DNA from: Enterocloster hominis (ex Liu et al. 2021)
GTDB lineage: Bacteria > Bacillota > Clostridia > Lachnospirales > Lachnospiraceae
NCBI GenBank assembly: GCA_014385265.1
Contig: JACRTJ010000025.1
Span: 1 to 64,000 of the forward strand
DNA: 64,000 bases
Reading direction: 5' to 3'
Position numbers and translations under genes: made by a program. Below are positions 25,402 through 32,866 of the stretch, piece after piece. The notes below the pieces were generated by a model, which was given only the letters and a program-made list of their open reading frames with translations, did no database searches and was not told the origin of the DNA. How positions within the stretch are numbered: position 1 is the first letter of the stretch; each line of letters begins with the position of its first letter.

Positions 25402-26418
25402 ATGAAAAAGAATCTTGCGAAGCTTCTGGCTGTGTCCGTATCCATGGGAATGCTGACGGCATGCGGAGGAAACGGCGGGAAGACAGAGACCACGGCGGCA
25501 GAGACAAAGGCAGCTGAGACTACGGCGGCAGAGACAAAAGCGGAGGAGACGAAGGAAACTGAGACCACAGCAGCGGAAAAGGAAGAAGAGAAATTCCAGG
25601 CCTCCGTGCTGTTCTGCGGCTCCACCTCCCTTTATCCGATCATGTCCTCACTGGCCTCTTCTTTTACAGAGGAATTCGTGACCTGGGATAAGGTGGATCC
25701 GTCCTTCCCGGCTGAGAATATTTCCATTTATGTGGCTCCGGGCGGCTCCGGCGTGGGAGTCAGCGCAGCTGTTGATAAGACTGCGGACTTTGGTATGGTG
25801 GCGAGAGCCATGAAGGATAAAGAGGTGGAGGAACTGGGAGCCGATTACCAGTCCTTTATCGTTGCCAGGGATGCCCTGACGGTTTCCGTCAATGCAGAGA
25901 ATCCCATCTGCGGAGTAACGGACGATCTGACCACCGATCAGATCCGCCAGATCTTCGCAGGAGAGATCACCACCTGGGATCAGGTGGATGCTTCCCTTCC
26001 GGCGGAGACGATCAACGTATATATCCGCGATCTGTCCGGCGGAGCCTATGAGGTATTCCAGAAATCTGTCATGGGCGACAGCGAGGTGACCGCATCTGCG
26101 ACCCAGTCCGCATCCATGACGGAACTGGCTACAAACATTGCCAATGATCCGTGGGGGATCGGCTACGCAGGCTTCGGTGCGTACAATAAGGCCAATGCTG
26201 AGAAGCAGGTCCTTCAGGCTATGAAGGTAGACGGCGTTGAGCCCACAGTGGAGAATATCGTTGGGGATACCTATAAGATCCAGCGTCCCGTTATGTTCGT
26301 GACCGGTGATGTGGTCAGCCCCTCTGAGCAGGCGTTCATTGATTACATCTTCTCCCAGACTGGCTACGATGTGACAGAGGCCAACGGATATATCCCGGCC
26401 TTTACTGTGGGAGAATAA
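25402..26418 (+). CDS. pstS: Phosphate ABC transporter, substrate-binding lipoprotein
   Basis: 338-aa PstS-type phosphate-binding protein. A lipoprotein signal ends at LTAC with Cys21. Next is a 40-residue Thr/Glu/Ala/Lys spacer of near repeats (ETTAAETKAAETTAAETKAE), which holds the domain off the membrane. The binding domain from about residue 70 has the family's FCGSTSLYPI start, APGGSGVGVSAAVDKTADFG phosphate-loop region and FAGEITTWDQV. AAGGAGGAAAAGAGA precedes the ATG. It is separated from pstC by 150 bp with two hairpins, which may allow more PstS than membrane subunits. Confidence 0.94.
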   Translation: MKKNLAKLLAVSVSMGMLTACGGNGGKTETTAAETKAAETTAAETKAEETKETETTAAEKEEEKFQASVLFCGSTSLYPIMSSLASSFTEEFVTWDKVDPSFPAENISIYVAPGGSGVGVSAAVDKTADFGMVARAMKDKEVEELGADYQSFIVARDALTVSVNAENPICGVTDDLTTDQIRQIFAGEITTWDQVDASLPAETINVYIRDLSGGAYEVFQKSVMGDSEVTASATQSASMTELATNIANDPWGIGYAGFGAYNKANAEKQVLQAMKVDGVEPTVENIVGDTYKIQRPVMFVTGDVVSPSEQAFIDYIFSQTGYDVTEANGYIPAFTVGE

Positions 26419-26454
26419 ACTCTGACAATCGAAAAAAGTCCAATAGGATCAAAG

Positions 26455-26546
26455 CTGGGGGAATGGCAGAGGACCGGGGATGCCGGGAATTCTGCCGCCC
26501 CCAGTATCTGTATGTAAGAAACAGAAAGAAAGCCCTTTGCAGGGCT
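26455..26546 (+). promoter_or_regulatory. Hairpins between pstS and pstC
   Basis: Hairpin one: CTGGGGG (26455-26461)/CCCCCAG (26498-26504) with inner GGCAGA/TCTGCC. Hairpin two: AGCCCT-TTGC-AGGGCT (26531-26546). Neither has a T tract. They could protect the pstS 3' end after processing or attenuate readthrough into pstC. Confidence 0.5.
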
Positions 26547-26568
26547 GTCCTGTTGATGGAGAGGTGCG

Positions 26569-27444
26569 ATGAGAAAGAAGCTGGATAAGATTTTTGCGTT
26601 TTTTATCTGCGGGATGACGGTCTTTTCCATTCTGGTACTGGGATTTGTCATTTATTTTATCGTCCGGGAAGCCCTGCCCCTGTTTTCTGAGGTAAGCGTC
26701 CTGGACTTTCTGTTTGGAAGCAGGTGGATGCCTGTGGACTATACCGGGACGGTCTCGTTTGGGATCTTCAACTTCATTGCCGCTACGATAGCAGTCTCCT
26801 TTACCGCCTTGGCCCTGGCTCTGGGAGCAGGGCTGGGAGCGGCGGTATTCCTGGCGTTTGTTGCAACGGAACGGCTGCGGAGCTTTTTGTATCCCTTTGT
26901 GGACCTTCTGGCTGGTATCCCTTCGGTGATCTATGGGTTTGTTGGCCTGCAGGTGTTAGTGAAGCTGTTTTTAAAGGCCGGAGTGCCCACCGGCTCCTGC
27001 GTCCTGGCGGCAGGGATCCTGCTGGCGGTGATGCTCCTTCCCTTCCTGGTGTCCTCCTGCTGCGAGACCATGCTGAAGGAAAAGGAAAAATATGAGCTGG
27101 TGGCCTGTGCCCTGGGCGTTTCACGATGGTATGCGGCTGCAACCGTGATCCTTCCTGCATCGGGGAGGAACATCCTTCTTTCCATGATCCTGGCCATCGG
27201 CCGGGCCATGGGGGAGACCATGGCGGTGATGATGGTCATGGGAAACGCCAATCTGTTCCCGAGGCTCCTGGGAAAGAGCGAGAGCATTGCCTCGGTGATC
27301 GCCCTGGAAATGGGGACGGCCGTTTATGGGAGCACCCACTACCATGCGCTTTATGCGGCGGGGATGGTGCTCATGCTCCTGTTGTTCCTCATCAACGGGC
27401 TCATTGGCCTGATCCGCAGCCGGATGGAGGGGGAGACGCTATGA
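26569..27444 (+). CDS. pstC: Phosphate ABC transporter permease PstC
   Basis: 291-aa integral membrane permease with about six helices. The cytoplasmic coupling segment ALGVSRWYAAATVILPAS (about 183-200) follows the EAA-loop pattern. It forms the phosphate channel with PstA. Spacing and order pstS-pstC-pstA-pstB are canonical. A GAGAGG site precedes the ATG. Its stop overlaps the pstA start as ATGA, indicating coupled translation. Confidence 0.93.
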   Translation: MRKKLDKIFAFFICGMTVFSILVLGFVIYFIVREALPLFSEVSVLDFLFGSRWMPVDYTGTVSFGIFNFIAATIAVSFTALALALGAGLGAAVFLAFVATERLRSFLYPFVDLLAGIPSVIYGFVGLQVLVKLFLKAGVPTGSCVLAAGILLAVMLLPFLVSSCCETMLKEKEKYELVACALGVSRWYAAATVILPASGRNILLSMILAIGRAMGETMAVMMVMGNANLFPRLLGKSESIASVIALEMGTAVYGSTHYHALYAAGMVLMLLLFLINGLIGLIRSRMEGETL

Positions 27445-28283
27445 GATGGATCGGAACCTTTACGAAAATATGGGCGTATGCAGGCATCAGCGCTGTCTGT
27501 GCAGCGGTCCTGTTTCTTTTTGGATACGTTTTTTTCCAGGGGGCCGGGATCATCAGCGTGGAATTTTTGACGGAGGCCCCCAAAGGACTGGTGCTGGGAG
27601 AAGAAGGGGGGATCTGGCCTGCCATTACAGGAAGCCTGTGCTTTACCGGAACGGCCATGGTTCTCGCTTCTGTTCCGGCGGCAGCCTCAGCCCTCTATCT
27701 GGTGTTTTATTGCAGGAGCCAGAGGCTCTACCAGGCCATACGCCTGGTGATCCAGTGTATTTCCGGGATCCCGTCCATTGTGCTGGGGCTTTTTGCATAC
27801 AGCTTTCTGGTACGGGATCTGAATCTGGGCCGATGCATCTTTTCCGCCGGAGTGGCCCTGGCGGTGATGATCCTGCCCTTTATTGAGGTACGGGCTGAAA
27901 AGGCGTTCCGGGAGGTACCGGCGGAGCTGGTCAGGTCCTCATACAGCCTGGGCTGCTCGAAGCTCTATACGATCACGCGGATCGTGCTGCCGGCGTGCCG
28001 GGGGGAACTGGTATCCGGGATCATCCTGGGCGGCTGCTATGCCATGGGAGCCACGGCGCCCATGATCTTTACGGGAGCCGTAGCCTATGCGGCGGTGCCG
28101 GACAGTATCTTTTCTCCGGCCATGGCCCTGCCGCTGCACCTGTATCTTCTGGTGGCCCAGGGATCCACATCCATGGATACAGCCTACGGCACGGCCTTTG
28201 TGATGATGGCCATGATACTTTTGAGCAGTCTGCTGGCCACAGCTTACGCAAGGAGGAGTCAGAACCGATGGAAGAGATCCTGA
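27441..28283 (+). CDS. pstA: Phosphate ABC transporter permease PstA
   Basis: 280-aa permease with about six membrane helices and the EAA-like coupling loop SLGCSKLYTITRIVLPAC (about 175-192). CISGIPSIVLGLFAYSFLV is the family-typical helix near 108-126. The start ATG at 27441 overlaps the pstC stop; an open frame much further upstream is only the shadow of pstC. Its end overlaps pstB by 16 nt. Confidence 0.93.
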   Translation: MRWIGTFTKIWAYAGISAVCAAVLFLFGYVFFQGAGIISVEFLTEAPKGLVLGEEGGIWPAITGSLCFTGTAMVLASVPAAASALYLVFYCRSQRLYQAIRLVIQCISGIPSIVLGLFAYSFLVRDLNLGRCIFSAGVALAVMILPFIEVRAEKAFREVPAELVRSSYSLGCSKLYTITRIVLPACRGELVSGIILGGCYAMGATAPMIFTGAVAYAAVPDSIFSPAMALPLHLYLLVAQGSTSMDTAYGTAFVMMAMILLSSLLATAYARRSQNRWKRS

Positions 28284-29017
28284 TGCTTAAAAATGTCAGT
28301 GTTTTTTACGGGGAGCATCCCGTATTAAAGGATGTGAACATGGGGATCCGGCCGGGCCGGATCCTGGCGGTCATGGGACCGTCCGGAAGCGGAAAGACCA
28401 CGCTCCTGCGGGCGCTGAACGGTCTTTTGTGGGAAGAGCCGGAGGCAGAGATGAAGGGGGAGATCTGTCTTCAGGGACGGGACACCCGCACCATGGACCG
28501 GGAGGAGCTGCGCCGGAGGGTGGGGCTGGTATTCCAGACGCCCCAGCCGTTTCCGTTTTCCATTTATAAAAATATGACCTATGCTCCCAGATACTATGGG
28601 ATCCGGAAGAAGGAGCAGCTGGAGGAGATCGTAAGGGAGAAGCTTATGATGGCGGGCCTGTATGAGGAAGTAAAGGGTGAACTTTCCAAAAGCGCACTGA
28701 AGCTTTCCGGCGGGCAGAAGCAGCGGCTTTGTATCGCCAGAGCGCTGACGGCGGAGCCGGAGGTGCTGCTCCTGGACGAGCCCTGCTCTGCCCTGGATGT
28801 GAAGGCGTCAGCGGTGATCGAGGAGACCCTTCTCGGCCTTAAGGAACGCTATACCATCGTCATCGTCACCCACAACATCTCCCAGGCCAGGCGGATCGCC
28901 GACGACGCGGCTTTTTTCTCCGAGGGGCGTCTTGTGGAATACGGAAAGGCAGAGACTCTGTTCACAGCTCCGGAAAAAGAAGAGACCCGGTCATTTCTGA
29001 CCGGGGTCTGCGGATGA
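28268..29017 (+). CDS. pstB: Phosphate ABC transporter ATPase PstB
   Basis: 249-aa ABC ATPase that powers phosphate import. Walker A is GPSGSGKTT near residue 37, the Q-loop is in LVFQTPQPFPFSIY, the signature is LSGGQKQRLCIARAL near 145, Walker B is LLLDEPCSALD, and the H-loop is VTHN. AAGGAGGAG ends 12 nt before the ATG. No phoU follows, although phoU is usual at this place. The last codons contain a hairpin that appears to serve as terminator for the opposing asparaginase gene. Confidence 0.94.
   Translation: MEEILMLKNVSVFYGEHPVLKDVNMGIRPGRILAVMGPSGSGKTTLLRALNGLLWEEPEAEMKGEICLQGRDTRTMDREELRRRVGLVFQTPQPFPFSIYKNMTYAPRYYGIRKKEQLEEIVREKLMMAGLYEEVKGELSKSALKLSGGQKQRLCIARALTAEPEVLLLDEPCSALDVKASAVIEETLLGLKERYTIVIVTHNISQARRIADDAAFFSEGRLVEYGKAETLFTAPEKEETRSFLTGVCG
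28972..29009 (-). terminator. Terminator of the asparaginase gene inside pstB
   Basis: AGACCCGGTCA (28983-28993)/TGACCGGGGTCT (28998-29009) forms a stem of about 10 bp with one bulge. On the minus strand it is followed by TCTTCTTTTT, a T-rich tail; on the plus strand no T tract follows. It therefore serves the minus-strand gene while lying in the coding end of pstB. Confidence 0.55.
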
Positions 29018-29032
29018 TCTTCTGGTATGGGG

Positions 29033-30046
29033 CTATTTTGTCACGGCCTTCCATAAAATATCGTGGCCCACGGTCTGGTAGAACATTTCCTTTACCTGCT
29101 CCGGCTCCTTTGTCTGGCCCAGGATCCACATGAGCTTGGTGACCGTGGCCTCCAGGGTCATATCGTAGGATTCGATGAGGCCGAAGGCGTTTTTGATCTT
29201 CTGGCCCACTTCATAAACGGACATGTTGCTGCCCTCCTGGGTCACCTGGGTGGTCATCACCACGATCTTTCCAGCCTGGGTCATTTTTTCGATGGAGTGG
29301 TAGAAATCACCGGACTCATAGGAGGGAAGACCGCCGACTCCAAAGGACTCGATGACCACGGCGTCGTAATGCTCTCCCATATAGTCCAGGATGGAAGACT
29401 CCATGGACGGGATCAGCTTTAAGAGAGCCACCCGGTCGTCCAGGTCATGGTAGAATCGGACATTTTCCCGGTCCTGCCATTTGTCGTCGATGTAGAACAG
29501 GATGTGCTCGTCCTGGATCACTGCCAGATAGGGGAAGTTGATGCTGGAAAAGGCATTGTAGCTCTTGGTGCGCTCCTTCTTTCCGCGGGTGCCGGCGATG
29601 ACCTTTCCGTCAAAGACGATATTTACGCCGTGGGCCCGTTCACAGGAGGCGAACCGCAGGCTGTCCAGCAGGTTGGTGCGGGCGTCGGTCACATCCAGGT
29701 CGATGGGCTTCTGTGCGCCGGTGATGACGATGGGCTTTTTGGAGTGCTGGACCAGATAGGACATGGCGGCAGCAGTATAGGCCATGGTATCGGTGCCGTG
29801 GCAGATCACAAAGCCGTCGTAATTATCGTAGTTTTCCTCCAGCACCTGGCATAAAAGCTGCCAGTGCTTCGGATGGATATTGGTGCTGTCGATATTTAAG
29901 ACCTGGATGGCCTCCACTTCACAAAAGGAACGGGCCGCCGGAACGTAGGACAGAAGCTCGTCTCCCGTAAGGAGCGGCGTCAGTCCGGAATCTCCGTGCT
30001 TGCAGGCGATGGTGCCCCCGGTCCCTAAAAGAAGAATATGTTTCAT
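29033..30046 (-). CDS. ansA: L-asparaginase, cytoplasmic type
   Basis: 337-aa asparaginase, hydrolysing asparagine to aspartate and ammonia. Catalytic TGGTIA (Thr12) is at the N-terminus, the second threonine is in CHGTDTM near 85-91, and the Lys-containing ITGAQKPID follows. There is no signal peptide, so it is cytoplasmic. The ATG at 30046 is preceded on its strand by AAAGGGGA; an upstream extension lacks a ribosome site. It converges on pstB with only 15 bp between stops. Confidence 0.9.
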   Translation of the reverse strand: MKHILLLGTGGTIACKHGDSGLTPLLTGDELLSYVPAARSFCEVEAIQVLNIDSTNIHPKHWQLLCQVLEENYDNYDGFVICHGTDTMAYTAAAMSYLVQHSKKPIVITGAQKPIDLDVTDARTNLLDSLRFASCERAHGVNIVFDGKVIAGTRGKKERTKSYNAFSSINFPYLAVIQDEHILFYIDDKWQDRENVRFYHDLDDRVALLKLIPSMESSILDYMGEHYDAVVIESFGVGGLPSYESGDFYHSIEKMTQAGKIVVMTTQVTQEGSNMSVYEVGQKIKNAFGLIESYDMTLEATVTKLMWILGQTKEPEQVKEMFYQTVGHDILWKAVTK

Positions 30047-30098
30047 AGATGTATCCCCTTTCGTAGATATCATAGATACTGGTGATCGCTTTTTACCA

Positions 30099-30127
30099 AT
30101 CATACCAAAAATCGACGGGAGGTTCAA
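30099..30127 (-). promoter_or_regulatory. Promoter of the asparaginase gene
   Basis: On the minus strand: TTGAAC (30127-30122), 17 bases, TATGAT (30104-30099), with TGG before the -10 box. The gene starts about 50 nt downstream. Confidence 0.6.
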
Positions 30128-30166
30128 CTGTATGGAGAAGAAAATGAGAAAAAGGAGGTGACCGCC

Positions 30167-30346
30167 ATGACTGGAATCCCCAGAGATCCTGTGATGCTTT
30201 TAAGCTACATCAATACCCAGCTGAGAGACTTTTATCCCAGCCTCGAAGAGCTTTGCAGCGCCCTTTCCCTGGATCGGGAAACCCTGGATGAGACCCTTTC
30301 ATCCATTGATTATTTTTACGACAGGGATAAGAACCAGTATCTGTAA
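30167..30346 (+). CDS. DUF4250 family small protein
   Basis: 59-aa protein with the DUF4250 pattern: IPRDPVMLLSYINTQLRDFY at residues 4-23, then a Leu-Cys helix and a YFYDRDKNQYL end. Function unknown; the family is short and Clostridia-specific to my knowledge. AAAGGAGG (30151-30158) gives 8-nt spacing to the ATG at 30167; a GTG at 30158 lies inside the ribosome site and is rejected. Confidence 0.85.
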   Translation: MTGIPRDPVMLLSYINTQLRDFYPSLEELCSALSLDRETLDETLSSIDYFYDRDKNQYL

Positions 30347-30394
30347 AGCGCGTCTTTCTGCATATCCGGCGGCATTTTCTGCCACACTGTTCCT

Positions 30395-30838
30395 ATGGAA
30401 AACAGAATGAAGGATTTTTTAAAATGCGGCGCCGCCGGGTGGTGCATGGAGATCATATTTACGTCCCTGGTCTCCCTGGCCTCCGGCGACCGGAGGCTTG
30501 TGGGGAAGACCTCTCTTTTTATGTTCCCCATTTACGGCATGGGGGCCTTTCTGGGCCCTTTCTGCCGGAGTCTGGACCGGTATCTTCTCCGTCCGGGAAA
30601 AACGGATCCGGCGGACCGGCTCCTGCGTCATGGACTGAGGGACATGGCGCTTATTTTTACTGCGGAATATGTGACCGGGAGGCTCCTCCGGTCACTTAGG
30701 GCCTGCCCCTGGGATTACACCGGCTGCCGGTTCAGTGTGGACGGCCTCATACGGCTGGATTTTGCCCCGCTCTGGTTCGGGGCCGGACTTTTGTTTGAGA
30801 GGATCACCCAGGGAAAAGATCCGGTAAATCCTGCGTAA
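30395..30838 (+). CDS. Small membrane protein, CmpB/type IV ABC-permease-like
   Basis: 147-aa membrane protein with about four helices resembling the putative ABC-transporter type IV family (PF06541, CmpB-like). Points are CGAAGWCMEIIFTS at the N-terminus, the MFPIYGMGAFLGP helix, and WDYTGCRFSVDGLIRLDFAP near 110-129. No ATPase subunit is adjacent, so a transport role is unproven. No convincing ribosome site precedes the ATG, and the start may lie elsewhere. Confidence 0.7.
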   Translation: MENRMKDFLKCGAAGWCMEIIFTSLVSLASGDRRLVGKTSLFMFPIYGMGAFLGPFCRSLDRYLLRPGKTDPADRLLRHGLRDMALIFTAEYVTGRLLRSLRACPWDYTGCRFSVDGLIRLDFAPLWFGAGLLFERITQGKDPVNPA

Positions 30839-30875
30839 AGAAGATGTAAAACGGCGGGAAATCCCGGGGATTTTC

Positions 30876-30904
30876 TTGCAATCGGCAGGATAGTTTTATA
30901 TAAT
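30876..30904 (+). promoter_or_regulatory. Promoter of the plsC-to-trmO run
   Basis: TTGCAA (30876-30881), exactly 17 bases, TATAAT (30899-30904). Transcription would start near 30911, about 75 nt before the acyltransferase gene. It is followed by eight genes with short or overlapping junctions until the terminator at 40030-40059. Confidence 0.75.
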
Positions 30905-30985
30905 AGGAAGATGACGCCGGGGCCGCCGGGACAGGACAAAAGCGGCCGCCTGGAAACCGTCAAAAATACGAAAAAGGTGAGGATT

Positions 30986-31729
30986 ATGATTCGACTTATT
31001 TTAGTGGCTGTGACGCTGATCGGTTTTCTGACCCTGGGATATCCGCTTCTGGCGGCCCAGAATTCTCTTGGAAAAAAGGATCCCCATGCCAGGGACGTGG
31101 AGAGCCTTAAGATCGTCCAGTATATGTTTTCCCTGATCCTGAAGCTGGCGGGGATCACTGTCACCGTCAAGGGGGCGGAGAATATACCCAGAGACAGGGC
31201 GGTGCTTTTTGTGGGAAACCACAGGAGCTATTTTGACATCCTGGTGGGCTACACCACAGTACCGGGCTTCGTGGGTTTTGTGGCGAAAAAGGAGATGGAG
31301 AGGATCCCCCTTTTAAGGAGCTGGATGAAGAACGTCAACTGCCTGTTCCTGGACAGAAAGGATATCAAGGCCGGTCTAAAAACGATCCTGGAGGGGATCG
31401 AAAAGGTAAAAAACGGGATCTCCGTCTGGATCTTTCCCGAGGGTACCAGAAACCGGAATAAGGATCTGAAGGAGCTTCTGGTATTTAAAGAGGGGAGTCT
31501 TAAGATCGCGGAAAAATCCGGCTGTCCGGTGGTTCCTGTGGCCATGGTGGGAACGGCAGAGGCCTTTGAAAGCCATTTTCCGTTTATCCGTCCGTCCCAT
31601 GTGACGGTTTATTATGGAGAGCCGTTTTATATAAAGGAGCTGGAGCCGGACCAGAGAAAGCACGCCGGAGCCTACACAAGAGAGAAAATCGTAAAAATGC
31701 TGGGGGAGATACAGAATGAAAACGCCTGA
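30986..31729 (+). CDS. 1-acyl-glycerol-3-phosphate acyltransferase (PlsC-like)
   Basis: 247-aa membrane-bound acyltransferase of phospholipid synthesis. The N-terminus holds one hydrophobic helix. The catalytic NHRSYFD (an HX4D variant with His-Asp) is near residue 77, and FPEGTRNR near 154 completes the LPLAT active site. AAGGTGAGG precedes the ATG at 30986; upstream codons look non-coding. Its end overlaps pheA by 14 nt. Confidence 0.88.
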   Translation: MIRLILVAVTLIGFLTLGYPLLAAQNSLGKKDPHARDVESLKIVQYMFSLILKLAGITVTVKGAENIPRDRAVLFVGNHRSYFDILVGYTTVPGFVGFVAKKEMERIPLLRSWMKNVNCLFLDRKDIKAGLKTILEGIEKVKNGISVWIFPEGTRNRNKDLKELLVFKEGSLKIAEKSGCPVVPVAMVGTAEAFESHFPFIRPSHVTVYYGEPFYIKELEPDQRKHAGAYTREKIVKMLGEIQNENA

Positions 31730-32852
31730 TCTGAAGGAATGCAGAGAAAAGCTGGACGGGATCGACCGGGAGATCGTCCGGCTGTTTGAGGAACGCATGG
31801 CCGTCTGCGGCCAGGTGGCAGAGTATAAGATCGAGACAGGAAAGGCTGTTTATGACGGAGAGCGGGAAAAGCAGAAGCTTGCCGCAGTCCGGGAGATGGC
31901 AGCGGGAGACCAGAATAAGGAGGCGGTGGAGGAGCTGTTCACACAGCTCATGACCATGAGCCGCAGATACCAGTACAGCCTTCTGTGCGCCAGGAAAAAA
32001 ACACCGCCCCTGGGCTTTACAGAGGTGGAGGAGATCCGGAAAAGGGACGTCCGGGTGGTGTTCCAGGGCGTGGAGGGCGCGTACAGCCACGCGGCCGTCC
32101 GCATGTATTTCGGGGAGGATGCAGACGCCTACCATGTGGAAAAATTCGAGGACACGATCAGGGAGCTGGAGAGGGGGCAGGCGGATTATGCAGTGCTTCC
32201 CATTGAAAACTCCACCGCCGGCTTCGTTATCACCAACTATGACCTGTTATCCAGATATGACAATTATATCGTGGGAGAGATCTATGTGCCTGTGGACCAT
32301 GTGCTCTTAGGGGTCCCCGGAGCGTCAGTCTCAGATGTGAAGACGGTGTATTCCCATAACCAGGCGCTGATGCAGTGCTCAGAGTATCTGGACAGCCACG
32401 GGGACTGGAACCAGGTAAGCGTGTTAAATACGGCGGCTGCCGCAAAAAAGGTCATGGAGGAAGGGGATAAGACCCAGGCAGCCGTGGCCAGCCGTACCGC
32501 CGGAGAGCTTTACGGCCTTGCGGAGCTTAAGACCTCCATCAGCAATGAGAGGGGAAATACCACCCGGTTCCTGGTACTTTCCAGAGAGCCGGTCTATGAG
32601 AAAAAGGCGTCTAAGGTGACCGTCACCTTTGAAGTCCCCCATGTCAGCGGTTCCCTGTATAAGATCCTTGGAAATTTTATCTTCAACGGAGTCAACATGC
32701 GTATGATCGAGTCCAGGCCCATCCCCGACAAGCCCTTTGAATACCGGTTTTTTGTGGATATCGAAGGGAATCTGAGCCATGCTCCGGTGCATAACGCCCT
32801 GGCAGGGATCCAGGCCGAGGCCTCGTCCATGAAGATTCTGGGCAATTATTAG
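31716..32852 (+). CDS. pheA: Bifunctional chorismate mutase/prephenate dehydratase
   Basis: 378-aa P-protein of phenylalanine synthesis. An AroQ-type chorismate mutase occupies about 1-90 (LDGIDREIVRLFEERM). Prephenate dehydratase covers about 107-285 (FQGVEGAYSHAA, IENSTAGFV, NERGNTTRFLVL). A C-terminal ACT regulatory domain contains ESRPIPDKPFEYRFFVDIEG near 336-355, for feedback by phenylalanine. All three modules are full length. It overlaps the acyltransferase gene and is read into ppx after 14 bp. Confidence 0.95.
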   Translation: MKTPDLKECREKLDGIDREIVRLFEERMAVCGQVAEYKIETGKAVYDGEREKQKLAAVREMAAGDQNKEAVEELFTQLMTMSRRYQYSLLCARKKTPPLGFTEVEEIRKRDVRVVFQGVEGAYSHAAVRMYFGEDADAYHVEKFEDTIRELERGQADYAVLPIENSTAGFVITNYDLLSRYDNYIVGEIYVPVDHVLLGVPGASVSDVKTVYSHNQALMQCSEYLDSHGDWNQVSVLNTAAAAKKVMEEGDKTQAAVASRTAGELYGLAELKTSISNERGNTTRFLVLSREPVYEKKASKVTVTFEVPHVSGSLYKILGNFIFNGVNMRMIESRPIPDKPFEYRFFVDIEGNLSHAPVHNALAGIQAEASSMKILGNY

Positions 32853-32866
32853 GAGGGGTGCGTAAA

